Positions 35,861 through 42,427 of a stretch of 64,000 nt of DNA are shown here, piece after piece; position 1 is the first letter of the stretch, and the number at the start of each line of letters is the position of its first letter. Under the pieces are notes generated by a model. The model did no database searches, was not told where the DNA came from, and saw nothing but the letters and a program-made list of their open reading frames with translations. This DNA comes from DGNJ01 sp002388905 (GTDB lineage Bacteria > Pseudomonadota > Gammaproteobacteria > Pseudomonadales > Porticoccaceae): NCBI GenBank assembly GCA_036843405.1, contig DAITSJ010000007.1, positions 1 through 64,000 of the forward strand. Reading direction: 5' to 3'. The position numbers and the translations under genes are program-made.

Positions 35861-36375
35861 TCAGAGGTTGCTCAATGGGCTTCTCACCCCGTCGGCGCCC
35901 TGTCTGAGCACATGGGTATAGATCTCGGTCGTCTTGACGTCGGCATGGCCGAGTTGCGACTGAACCGTGCGGAGGTCCGTCCCGGCCTGGAGGAGGTGAG
36001 TCGCGAACGAACGCCGCTCAAATTGTCAAGCAGACCCGTCATTTCGGCGGTTGTGAGGACAACAGGAAGCTTTCTTTGCCGGGTCGGTCGTGAAAACTGA
36101 CCCATATCGCCGAGCGGCTGGTCCAGGAACCTGTTGTAGAGAAAAGCGACTGCATTCAGTGCCGCTGATTGCGTCGAAGGTGACACATGGCGATCCACCG
36201 CGAGATAGGTGAGAAAGGCCTCGACTTGCCTCGCACCGATCTCCCCGGGGTGATTTTTGTTATTGAAAAGGATAAAGTACCTGATCCAGTACAGATACGA
36301 CTTTATTGTCCGCAAGCTGTAGCCACGGACCCGCATATAATCCGAAATTGACCGAAGGAATGGCGATGAAGGCAT
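35861..36375 (-). pseudogene. intI: Integron integrase with internal deletion and frameshift
   Basis: The first ~124 codons encode the N-terminal core-binding domain of an integron tyrosine integrase: GYSLRTIKSYLYWIRYFI, ARQVEAFLTYLAVDRHVSPST and RKLPVVLTTAEMTGLL. At about 36005-36020 the frame breaks. In the next frame the C-terminal end follows at once: SFATHLLQAGTDLRTVQSQ, LGHADVKTTEIYTHVL, then GVRSPLSNL and a stop at 35861. Compared with IntI1 (337 residues) about 150 residues are missing, including the box I arginine and the IntI-specific insertion. The tyrosine (EIYTHVL) survives but the protein cannot be active. A GGGAG and a LexA box precede the start. Confidence 0.9.
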
Positions 36376-36396
36376 ATCGGAACTCCCTTTCCCGAG

Positions 36397-36416
36397 GACT
36401 GTTCAAGTATACAGTG
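36397..36416. promoter_or_regulatory. LexA (SOS) box upstream of intI
   Basis: ACTGTTCAAGTATACAGT (36398-36415) contains CTG-N10-CAG in an inverted repeat, the gammaproteobacterial LexA consensus. It lies 23-40 bases upstream of the intI start codon, where LexA boxes control integron integrases. SOS control of intI is established for other integrons; here it is inferred from the site. Confidence 0.82.
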
Positions 36417-36519
36417 GCTGAGCCTCCAGGGCCAAATCAAGCCAAAAATAAGTGGTCATTTGCCTTTTATTCTTCGGAGGCCTTTTCGATCTATTTTTAA
36501 TTTCTCCAAAATCAACAGA

Positions 36520-36611
36520 TTATGCCGAATTTGGGTAAAGGGATATTTAATAAAAGGTCTACCTTTTAATAATTATTATGAGGTCGTTGACCTCATAAAC
36601 TGGAGTTAAGA
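36520..36611 (+). other. attI-like recombination site
   Basis: The region between intI and the first cassette ends in GTTAAGA (36605-36611), close to the GTTRRRY core cut by integron integrases; the last base departs from consensus. Cassette 1's gene begins 8 bases later, the expected spacing. The left boundary is approximate. Confidence 0.6.
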
Positions 36612-36618
36612 GCCGGTC

Positions 36619-37047
36619 ATGATCAGAACTTTGCTTAAAAAATGGGACGATTCGCAATTCGATGCAATGGTGAAACAGCGTGTTGGAATTGCCAGGAATT
36701 ACATAGCCAAAAGTGGAGAACCGACAGAAGATGAGATTGACTGGGCTTGCAATAGATTTGCTCGTGAATTTGTCTTGAGAAATATTGGTCGAGAAGACTC
36801 CGATCAAATTGCACACATAAAGGCAAAGATTCACAATTCAAGGCAAGGAATTCAGGTATTGTTTCAGGAAGATGGTTATGACGAAAACTTCGCACGAACG
36901 CTTTCATTTGTATGTGTTGCCTGGGACTCAGACTCATACAAAAAGAAAAGACTCAAGCACAATCTCACCCTTAATTATCTGCTTAAAAAGCATACTGATT
37001 TCGGTGCATTTTTTACGGAATCACTGCTCCTTAAACAAAACTCTTAA
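36619..37047 (+). CDS. Cassette 1: hypothetical protein
   Basis: This 142-residue soluble protein of unknown function is rich in Lys, Asp and Asn. It starts MIRTLLKKWDDSQFDAMV and includes GEPTEDEIDWACNRFAREFV and FARTLSFVCVAWDSDSYKKK. No membrane helix, signal peptide or known motif is seen. The gene is AT-rich compared with the chromosome. It fills its cassette: it starts 8 bases after the attI core, and its stop codon lies within the attC left core. I do not recognise a family. Confidence 0.75.
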   Translation: MIRTLLKKWDDSQFDAMVKQRVGIARNYIAKSGEPTEDEIDWACNRFAREFVLRNIGREDSDQIAHIKAKIHNSRQGIQVLFQEDGYDENFARTLSFVCVAWDSDSYKKKRLKHNLTLNYLLKKHTDFGAFFTESLLLKQNS

Positions 37048-37117
37048 CAAAAGCAGGAAGCGAGAACGACAAACCGTCGCTTCGCTTTAGTTTGTCGCCC
37101 TGCTGCGGGCGTTAGGC
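37042..37117 (+). repeat. attC site of cassette 1
   Basis: Left core TCTTAAC (37042-37048), right core GTTAGGC (37111-37117). Inner arms AGCAGG/CCTGCT and a perfect CGACAAAC/GTTTGTCG pair form the folded single-strand substrate. Length is 76 bases, in the normal attC range. Confidence 0.92.
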
Positions 37118-37122
37118 AACCT

Positions 37123-37770
37123 ATGAAATTCCGCGACGCTATTCGAACCCTATTATCCGGCAAGCCCGAAGGACTTACGCCGCAAGAACTGCGTGACTTG
37201 ATTAAGGCCAACTACCCAGATCTCTATGGAACAGCTTCGCATCGAAGAAATGTCGATAAGGGCCATTACAAAGATTTAGACCACGCGCTACTTGCGCAGA
37301 TTTATGTAGTGCAGCGAAATGCAACCGACATCTACTCTGACCGCTCAGAGAAGCCGATGAGATTGAGCCTCGCGGGTGAATGTTCACCTATGCTAGAGAG
37401 CGAGGAAGATGTTGAAGATACGATAGCTGCCGAAAACCTAGAAAAGTTGGAAAAAGGTCAGGGGACGCTATATCTCCTCGGCACTAACCTCTTTACAAAG
37501 AACGGGAAGGAGATCGTAAAAATCGGTATCACGACAGGCCCTGTTCAAGCTAGAATTAATCAACTCTACAATACAAGCGTTCCCTACCGCTTCCGTGTAA
37601 TTCAGGAAATCGAAACAGCCAGCTACTCTGAATTAGAACAGGCATTGCACAAGTTGTTTGACCCCTTTCGTATCAACAAGTCCCGAGAATTTTTTAGTGA
37701 GGACTGCCTGGAGTTCGTTGATACATTGATTGATATTCACAGAAAAATTTGTGGTGCGGAGGGTGCCTAA
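37123..37770 (+). CDS. Cassette 2: HTH + T5orf172 (GIY-YIG-type) protein
   Basis: This 215-residue protein has an N-terminal helix-turn-helix-like domain (about 1-65: FRDAIRTLLSGKPEGLTPQELRDLI, similar to HARE-HTH). A C-terminal T5orf172/MUG113 domain (about 110-205) has LYLLGTNLF, IVKIGITTGPVQARINQLYN, the ELEQALHKLFDPFRINKSREFF block and a final acidic helix. T5orf172 belongs to the GIY-YIG nuclease superfamily and is common in phages and mobile defence genes. A DNA-binding nuclease is inferred; catalytic activity is not proven. The ATG lies 6 bases after the attC1 core. Confidence 0.82.
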   Translation: MKFRDAIRTLLSGKPEGLTPQELRDLIKANYPDLYGTASHRRNVDKGHYKDLDHALLAQIYVVQRNATDIYSDRSEKPMRLSLAGECSPMLESEEDVEDTIAAENLEKLEKGQGTLYLLGTNLFTKNGKEIVKIGITTGPVQARINQLYNTSVPYRFRVIQEIETASYSELEQALHKLFDPFRINKSREFFSEDCLEFVDTLIDIHRKICGAEGA

Positions 37771-37857
37771 CAATTCAATGTTGGCCGACACAGCAAGCGT
37801 CGGCTTTGAAAAACAGGCATCAAAACGCTTGCTGTGCAGCAAATTGGGGCGTTATGT
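37765..37857 (+). repeat. attC site of cassette 2
   Basis: Left core GCCTAAC (37765-37771) overlaps the stop codon of the cassette gene; right core GTTATGT (37851-37857). Inner arms ACAGCAAGCG/CGCTTGCTGT are perfectly complementary over 10 bases. Length is 93 bases. Confidence 0.92.
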
Positions 37858-37896
37858 TTCATTTTGAGCTAGCTGCATTTGCTAGGAGGCTTAATT

Positions 37897-38289
37897 TTGA
37901 AGGTTAAACAAATTAGCATATTTTTGGTGCTATTTTTTACGACTCACTTTTCATCTTCTCATGAGTTAGCTGGATCGACTAGTTGTGATACGACCGGCGT
38001 TGGTGCTGGGAATACGGCATCATGCGGTGGGCGCGCGACAGAATGTGTTACGACAGGAGTAGGTGCTGGCAACGATGTCGCATGCGGTGGCTTAGCCACG
38101 GTCTGCGAAACGACTGGAGTTGGCGCTGGCAATGACGCAGCATGCGGGGGTATGGCGACCGAATGTGTTGCGACTGGCGTGGGAGCTGGGAATGATGCTG
38201 CATGTGGCGGTCTGGCTACTGGATGTAAAAGTACGGGCGTAGGTAAAGGAAACGATGTCGCTTGTGGAGGGCCACTAGGTCTTGAATAG
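37897..38289 (+). CDS. Cassette 3a: secreted Cys/Gly 20-residue repeat protein
   Basis: This 130-residue protein starts at TTG, preceded 7 bases by a perfect AGGAGG. It begins MKVKQISIFLVLFFTTHF, a Sec signal peptide ending near residue 22-26. The rest is five tandem repeats of 20 residues (from Cys30, 50, 70, 90 and 110), consensus C-x-T-T-G-V-G-A-G-N-D-x-A-C-G-G-x-A-T-x. Each repeat has Cys at positions 1 and 14, ten cysteines in all. The regular spacing suggests a small disulfide-laddered beta-solenoid, or a metal-binding surface if reduced. I know no matching family. The gene overlaps the next by 8 bases. Confidence 0.82.
   Translation: MKVKQISIFLVLFFTTHFSSSHELAGSTSCDTTGVGAGNTASCGGRATECVTTGVGAGNDVACGGLATVCETTGVGAGNDAACGGMATECVATGVGAGNDAACGGLATGCKSTGVGKGNDVACGGPLGLE
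37984..38286 (+). repeat. Five in-gene 60-base tandem repeats
   Basis: The 60-base unit encodes one 20-residue repeat of the cassette 3a protein. Copies diverge at third positions (for example GGCGTTGGTGCTGGG against GGAGTAGGTGCTGGC) while protein residues are kept, which points to purifying selection on the protein. Confidence 0.85.
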
Positions 38290-38629
38290 CGAGCTTTTGG
38301 AGAGTGAACTTAATAGACTACAGGAAATAGCAGCCAGCACCCCGGTCATTAAGAGACTGTGGTTATTTGGCAGCCGCTATAGAATGGACCATAGCCCAGA
38401 TAGCGATTTGGACATTGCAGTAGAGGTTGAATGGATTGCGGGACAAGGCCTGGGCGCCTGCGAAGATCATTTTTCGCTGTGGTGCGCAACAGAGGAGAAG
38501 TTCAGAGATGCCATGACTTCTGGGTGTCCATGGGTAATTGACATTCAATGCTATGCGGGTGAAGAAGGGACACCAAACATCCACAGGTACCTGCAATCAG
38601 GAAGCAAGTTAATCTACGAAAAAACATAA
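38282..38629 (+). CDS. Cassette 3b: MNT-type nucleotidyltransferase domain protein
   Basis: This 115-residue protein of the DNA-polymerase-beta-like nucleotidyltransferase superfamily starts MNSELLESELNRLQEIA. The signature is LFGSR followed by PDSDLDIAVEVEW (GS...DxD), the metal-binding motif. MNT proteins often pair with HEPN toxins and AMPylate them; no HEPN gene is adjacent here. The start is a TTG overlapping the previous gene's stop, with GGAGGG upstream, so translation is probably coupled. No attC separates it from cassette 3a, making this a two-gene cassette. Confidence 0.8.
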   Translation: MNSELLESELNRLQEIAASTPVIKRLWLFGSRYRMDHSPDSDLDIAVEVEWIAGQGLGACEDHFSLWCATEEKFRDAMTSGCPWVIDIQCYAGEEGTPNIHRYLQSGSKLIYEKT

Positions 38630-38681
38630 CAAATACAGGCAGCGGACGCCAATATCCGCGCCGCTGCTGTAGGCGTTAAGC
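38624..38681 (+). repeat. attC site of cassette 3
   Basis: Left core ACATAAC (38624-38630), right core GTTAAGC (38675-38681). Inner arms GCAGCGG/CCGCTGC lie around a short loop. At 58 bases this is a classic short 59-base element. Confidence 0.9.
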
Positions 38682-38687
38682 TTCATT

Positions 38688-38729
38688 TGTCCCCTCTGAT
38701 GCTTACACGGAAACTCTAACCAGGGGACA
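38688..38729 (+). promoter_or_regulatory. Inverted repeat in the cassette 4 leader
   Basis: TGTCCCCT (38688-38695) and AGGGGACA (38722-38729) are perfect inverted repeats with a 26-base loop, 19 bases before the cassette 4 start codon. It could be an operator or an RNA hairpin; most cassettes lack such leaders. Confidence 0.4.
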
Positions 38730-38748
38730 TCAAAAAGAGGAAATAATC

Positions 38749-38976
38749 ATGTTATCAAAAATCGTCGTAAATCTTTACACGGTGCTCCTTGAAATCGGGC
38801 TCTGGCTTATTCTTATTGCCGGGTTAATTGGTGGTTGGCAAGCCGGAGGCTTTTTGGGTGCGATAGGCGGTCTTATTTCATCGGCAATCTTTGGTGCCGT
38901 TTTCTTTGGCGCGTTTCTGGTCCTCAATGATATTCGTGCCAGAGTCAAGGTGATTGAAGAAAGACAACAGACCTAG
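38749..38976 (+). CDS. Cassette 4: small two-helix membrane protein
   Basis: This 75-residue protein starts MLSKIVVNLYTVLLEIGLWL. Hydrophobic segments lie at about 10-27 and 42-60, separated by a Gly-rich GGWQAGGFLGAIGG turn. The short C-terminal basic/acidic helix reads RARVKVIEERQQ. A GAGGAAATAATC ribosome-binding stretch precedes the ATG. The function is unknown; small membrane proteins are frequent in integron cassettes. Its stop lies at the left edge of a degenerate attC. Confidence 0.75.
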   Translation: MLSKIVVNLYTVLLEIGLWLILIAGLIGGWQAGGFLGAIGGLISSAIFGAVFFGAFLVLNDIRARVKVIEERQQT

Positions 38977-39075
38977 TCTAGACAAGGACGGGCAGCGCGA
39001 ACGCCAAACCGCCATTCTGTTCCGGTTTGGCGTCCACTGCTTTCGCCAGCTTCCCCAACGGGTGGACGGCTAGAC
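38976..39075 (+). repeat. Degenerate attC site of cassette 4 (array end)
   Basis: The inner arms ACGCCAAACCG/CGGTTTGGCGT (11 bases, perfect) and overall layout are those of an attC. The left core reads GTCTAGAC instead of GTCTAAC, and the right core GCTAGAC instead of GTTAGAC. Both changed cores suggest the site is no longer recombinable. Confidence 0.75.
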
Positions 39076-39128
39076 GCCAATTGCCCGCGAATATTCACGC
39101 TCGCTCGTGCACAACCGGTAGCAATTTG

Positions 39129-39773
39129 TTACTGGTGATCGAGAATAACGCAATCCACCTGGCGGGGGCCATGGGCACCAAGCTGGATGGTCTGCTCCAC
39201 ATCGGCGGTGCGGGAGGGGCCGGTAATCAGGTGGATTGCCCGGGGTGTGTCGGCCATGGCCGGCCAGTGGTGCGGGAGATCTTCCAGGTACCAGAGCAGG
39301 TCCTTTCTTTCGACAACCAGCACCAGGTGTTCCACCAGGAACAGGAGGCGGGCGCTGCAGGTGATGCTGGAGACCGCCACGGTGCCGGTCTCGGCAATGG
39401 CCGCCCCGGCTTTTGCCAGCCCCCAGTGACCGCTGGGGCCCGCGGCTTCGGCAAGCGGCAACGGGCTCCAGTTCAGTGGACTGTCGGCAAATGTCCGGCA
39501 CAGGCAAACAGGGCCGGTTTCCGCCAGGTCCCGGCGGCGGTCGGCGAGCCAGGCCGGAAGTGACGAGGCGTTTTCGAGTTGGTGGACCCGGGCGGCGCTC
39601 TTTTCGGCATTGCGAGTGAACCAGTCCAGCGCATTGTCGCCGGGAGCGGGCGGTTGCACCGGTTCTCCCGCCGTGTCCTTGAGCCTGGCAAAGGCTGCCT
39701 CCAGCTCGCGGCCGTCAGGGCGCTCGGTGTCTTGCCCGCCGATGCGCGCCAGTATCCGATCCCTGGCCGTCAT
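39129..39773 (-). CDS. lutC: Lactate utilisation protein LutC
   Basis: LUD-domain subunit of the LutABC L-lactate dehydrogenase complex. The 214-residue product starts MTARDRILARIGG. It has a Pro-rich middle and the C-terminal LUD-domain block TGTVAVSSITCSARLLFLVEHLVLVV and ITGPSRTADVEQTIQLGAHGP. The longer frame upstream lies in lutB. The start overlaps the lutB stop by 4 bases. The integron's last attC lies 53 bases beyond its stop. Confidence 0.9.
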   Translation of the reverse strand: MTARDRILARIGGQDTERPDGRELEAAFARLKDTAGEPVQPPAPGDNALDWFTRNAEKSAARVHQLENASSLPAWLADRRRDLAETGPVCLCRTFADSPLNWSPLPLAEAAGPSGHWGLAKAGAAIAETGTVAVSSITCSARLLFLVEHLVLVVERKDLLWYLEDLPHHWPAMADTPRAIHLITGPSRTADVEQTIQLGAHGPRQVDCVILDHQ

Positions 39774-41215
39774 GGTTTGTCTCCGGGCCGGGCTCCGGCG
39801 GCGCTGTTGCGGTACTGCGCCTGGAACGTACCGCCGGGTGGTGCCGGGAAGTCCCGGTACCGGGTCCATCGGCCCAGCAGCGGCAGGCGGGAAAAACCGC
39901 CCCGATGACCACTCAGCCGGGATAACAGGGCCACGCCCAGGGCCGTAAGGCGGCGGTAAAGCCGGGGGCGTGCCGCCAGCCGGCAGAAAAGGCGCACCAG
40001 GCGCGTGTCGAGCTTGTTGCCGTGCTGTCTTTTTTCCCGGTTACGCAACTTTCGCATCAGGCCGGGCAGGGGGATCTTGACCGGACAGACAGCCTCGCAG
40101 CGGCCGCAGAAGGTACTGGCATTGGCGAGCTGGTAATCGTCCCTGTTGCCGCGCAGAAGCGGGGTCAACACGGCGCCCATGGGCCCCGGATAAACACTCC
40201 CGTAGGCATGACCGCCCACGGCCTGGTAAACCGGGCAATGGTTCATGCAGGCGCCGCAGCGGATGCAGTGCAGCATTTCCCGGTATTCGCTGTCCAGCAG
40301 GTCGCTGCGGCCGTTGTCCAGCAATATCACGTGAAATTCCGTGGATTCCGCTCCGGCTTGCCGGCCCGGACCGGCGAAAAACGAGGTATAGGTGGTCATC
40401 GCCTGGCCCGTGGCGCTACGGCCCAGCACGCGCAGTATGGCCGAGGCATCGTCCCAGGTGGGTACGACCTTCTCGATGGAAGCGAGGACGATGTGCACGG
40501 GCGGCTGGGTCGCTGTCAGGTCGGCATTGCCCTCGTTGGTTACCACTACCGCCGTGCCCGTTTCGGCAATGAGCATGTTGGCCCCTGTGATGCCCACATC
40601 CGCGGTCAGATAGCGGTCGCGTATGACGGTGCGGGCCTCGTCGACGATGGCTTTTACCTCGGAGAGATCCCGCTCTCCCAGCGCGTGGTGTGTTTCGAAG
40701 AGTTTGCGGATATCGCCGCGGCTTTTGTGCACCGCCGGCGCCACGATATGGCTGGGGCGCTCGCCGGCAAGCTGGAGGATGTACTCCCCCAGGTCGGTTT
40801 CCAGGGGTTCGATGCCGGCGCTTTTCAGGGCGGCGTTGAGGTCCACCTCCTCGCTGATCATGGACTTGCTTTTGGTGGCGAGCCGGGCATTCCGGGAGCG
40901 ACAAAGGTCGACGACGATGTCGCGCATATCCTGTGCCGTTTCCGCCCAGTGCACCTGGCCGCCGGCGGCCTGTACCTGGCTTTCGAAATGGCGAAGGTAC
41001 AGATTCAGGTCTGCCAGAGACTTCGCACGCACCTGGCGTGCCCGCTCCCGCATGGCCTCGAAATTGCCCACCCCGGACACCGCCGCCTCGCGCTTGTCGA
41101 CAAAACCGCTGCTCGCCCGGTCCAGTGCCCGGCGCAGTTGGTGGTCGTTCAGGGCGGCACCGGAACGGCTGATAAAGTCCCCTTCGGGCTGCCAGTGATT
41201 AACGGCGCCGCTCAT
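39770..41215 (-). CDS. lutB: Lactate utilisation iron-sulfur protein LutB
   Basis: Iron-sulfur subunit of LutABC. The 481-residue product has an N-terminal LUD domain (TGANMLIAETGTAVVVTNEGN, with the VHIVLASIEKVVPTWDDA block) and two [4Fe-4S] motifs: CIRCGACMNHCPVY near residue 318 and CGRCEAVCPVKIPLP near residue 370. It ends in a variable tail. It is translationally coupled to lutA (4-base overlap) and lutC. Confidence 0.94.
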   Translation of the reverse strand: MSGAVNHWQPEGDFISRSGAALNDHQLRRALDRASSGFVDKREAAVSGVGNFEAMRERARQVRAKSLADLNLYLRHFESQVQAAGGQVHWAETAQDMRDIVVDLCRSRNARLATKSKSMISEEVDLNAALKSAGIEPLETDLGEYILQLAGERPSHIVAPAVHKSRGDIRKLFETHHALGERDLSEVKAIVDEARTVIRDRYLTADVGITGANMLIAETGTAVVVTNEGNADLTATQPPVHIVLASIEKVVPTWDDASAILRVLGRSATGQAMTTYTSFFAGPGRQAGAESTEFHVILLDNGRSDLLDSEYREMLHCIRCGACMNHCPVYQAVGGHAYGSVYPGPMGAVLTPLLRGNRDDYQLANASTFCGRCEAVCPVKIPLPGLMRKLRNREKRQHGNKLDTRLVRLFCRLAARPRLYRRLTALGVALLSRLSGHRGGFSRLPLLGRWTRYRDFPAPPGGTFQAQYRNSAAGARPGDKP

Positions 41216-41997
41216 GGCCGGGGGTCGCCGATGCCGGGGGTATCCAGGTCGCCCGCCAGCACTTCGGCGATATGGCGCACCTCGACGGGTTTCAGGCCGG
41301 GGTCCTGTCGCTCCTGTCGTTTGAGCTTGCCGGCGATATGGATCAGGCAGGAGACGTCGCCTCCCACCAGCAGTTCGGCGCCCGTGTGTCGCACCGCGTC
41401 GGTCTTGTCCTCGACCATGCGGTTGGCGATAGCCGGAAACTTTGTGCAGAACGTGCCGCCGAAACCGCAGCAGACATCGCGGCCGGGAATTTCCCGGATT
41501 TCGGCGAGCTCGGCCAGAAGGTCTCGCGGCTGAGAGCGTATGCCCAGTTCGCGCAGTCCCGCGCAGCTGTCGTGGTAGGCCGCTTCCCGGGGCGCAGGGC
41601 CCGGGGCGGGGCGGAAATCCACCACCTCCACCAGGAAACGGGTCAATTCATGGACTTTGTCGCAAAAGGCGTTCACTTCCGGGCGCCGGGAATCCCCCTC
41701 GAACAGGGGCGGGTAGTGTTCCCGGAGCATGGCGGCGCAGGAGCCGGAAGGGGTTACCAGGTAATCGAAGTCCCGGAAGCTTTCGACAACCTGCCAGGCC
41801 AGGCGCCGGGCGTCGGCTGGCAGGCCGTTGTTATAGGCCACCTGCCCACAGCAGCTTTGGGGCGGTACGGTAACCCGGCAGCCCGCTTCCTCGAGCAGCC
41901 GAATGGTGGCAAACCCGACACTCGGGCGCATCAGGTCCACCGGGCAGGTGACGAACAGGCCGACGTGCGGCTTTTCGGAACGACCGGTTGACGTCAT
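41212..41997 (-). CDS. lutA: Lactate utilisation protein LutA (CCG domain)
   Basis: GlcF/HdrD-like subunit of LutABC with two cysteine-rich CCG domains. The 261-residue product has LFVTCPVDLMRPSVG, VPPQSCCGQVAYNNG (first CCG) and DVCCGFGGTFCTKFP (second), which ligate an Fe-S cluster. It is first gene of the lutA-lutB-lutC operon. With lactate or a related hydroxy acid, electrons go to the respiratory chain. Confidence 0.94.
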   Translation of the reverse strand: MTSTGRSEKPHVGLFVTCPVDLMRPSVGFATIRLLEEAGCRVTVPPQSCCGQVAYNNGLPADARRLAWQVVESFRDFDYLVTPSGSCAAMLREHYPPLFEGDSRRPEVNAFCDKVHELTRFLVEVVDFRPAPGPAPREAAYHDSCAGLRELGIRSQPRDLLAELAEIREIPGRDVCCGFGGTFCTKFPAIANRMVEDKTDAVRHTGAELLVGGDVSCLIHIAGKLKRQERQDPGLKPVEVRHIAEVLAGDLDTPGIGDPRP

Positions 41998-42082
41998 GGC
42001 CGCTTAGGGCGGGTCGGGGACGTCGAGGGCAGGCCTGCGGGGGAAACGGCCCTATTTCCTTGCCGGGACCTGCAATCCCCGA

Positions 42083-42403
42083 TCAATACTGGGATTCGGG
42101 CACTCGAACCACCAGGCCGTCCAGTTCCTCGGTGACGACGATCTGGCAGCTAAGGCGGCTGTTGGGCTTGGGGTCGAGCACGCATTCGAGCATATCCAGT
42201 TCGGTTTCGCTGGGGGGGTCCAGCTTGTCGAACCAGCTCTCGTCCACATAACAGTGGCAGGTGGCACAGCTGCAGGTGCCCCCGCAGTCGGCAATAATGC
42301 CGTTGACCATATTGTTGACCGCGCCCTGCATGACGGTAGTGCCGTCCTCCACGTGGATGTCGTGGGCAGTGCCGTCGAATTCGATGTATTTAACCAATGC
42401 CAT
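42083..42403 (-). CDS. [2Fe-2S] ferredoxin, putidaredoxin/adrenodoxin type
   Basis: One-electron carrier of the kind that feeds cytochrome P450 or ring-hydroxylating enzymes. The 106-residue product has cluster ligands Cys40, Cys46 and Cys49 (C-x5-C-x2-C, in DCGGTCSCATCHCYV) and the distal Cys in RLSCQIVV. It ends VRVPESQY, close to putidaredoxin-type tails. Its reductase lies 24 bases upstream in the same direction, so they form one electron-transfer unit. No P450 gene is in the window. Confidence 0.93.
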   Translation of the reverse strand: MALVKYIEFDGTAHDIHVEDGTTVMQGAVNNMVNGIIADCGGTCSCATCHCYVDESWFDKLDPPSETELDMLECVLDPKPNSRLSCQIVVTEELDGLVVRVPESQY

Positions 42404-42427
42404 GGTAAATCTCCCTGGAAATTCCGA

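Larger units (their letters stand above)
36606..39075 (+). mobile_element. Integron gene-cassette array (four cassettes)
   Basis: Four cassettes lie head to tail, all reading away from intI. Cassette 1 is 36606-37111, cassette 2 is 37112-37851, cassette 3 (two genes) is 37852-38675, and cassette 4 is 38676-39069. Each ends in an attC site with complementary outer cores and inner inverted repeats. The GC content is visibly lower than the flanking chromosome. The array stops at a degenerate attC, after which GC-rich lutC begins. Confidence 0.9.

Noticed and set aside
38282..38629. HEPN-MNT toxin-antitoxin pair
   Set aside because: Only the MNT nucleotidyltransferase is present. Neighbouring cassette genes show no HEPN Rx4-6H motif.
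36376..39128. CRISPR array in the AT-rich region
   Set aside because: The inverted repeats here are attC sites of unequal sequence and spacing, separated by genes. The regular 60-base repeats are inside a coding frame.
39027..39563. Plus-strand frame running from the last attC into lutC
   Set aside because: Antisense to lutC, and its beginning lies in the degenerate attC. It is not a fifth cassette.
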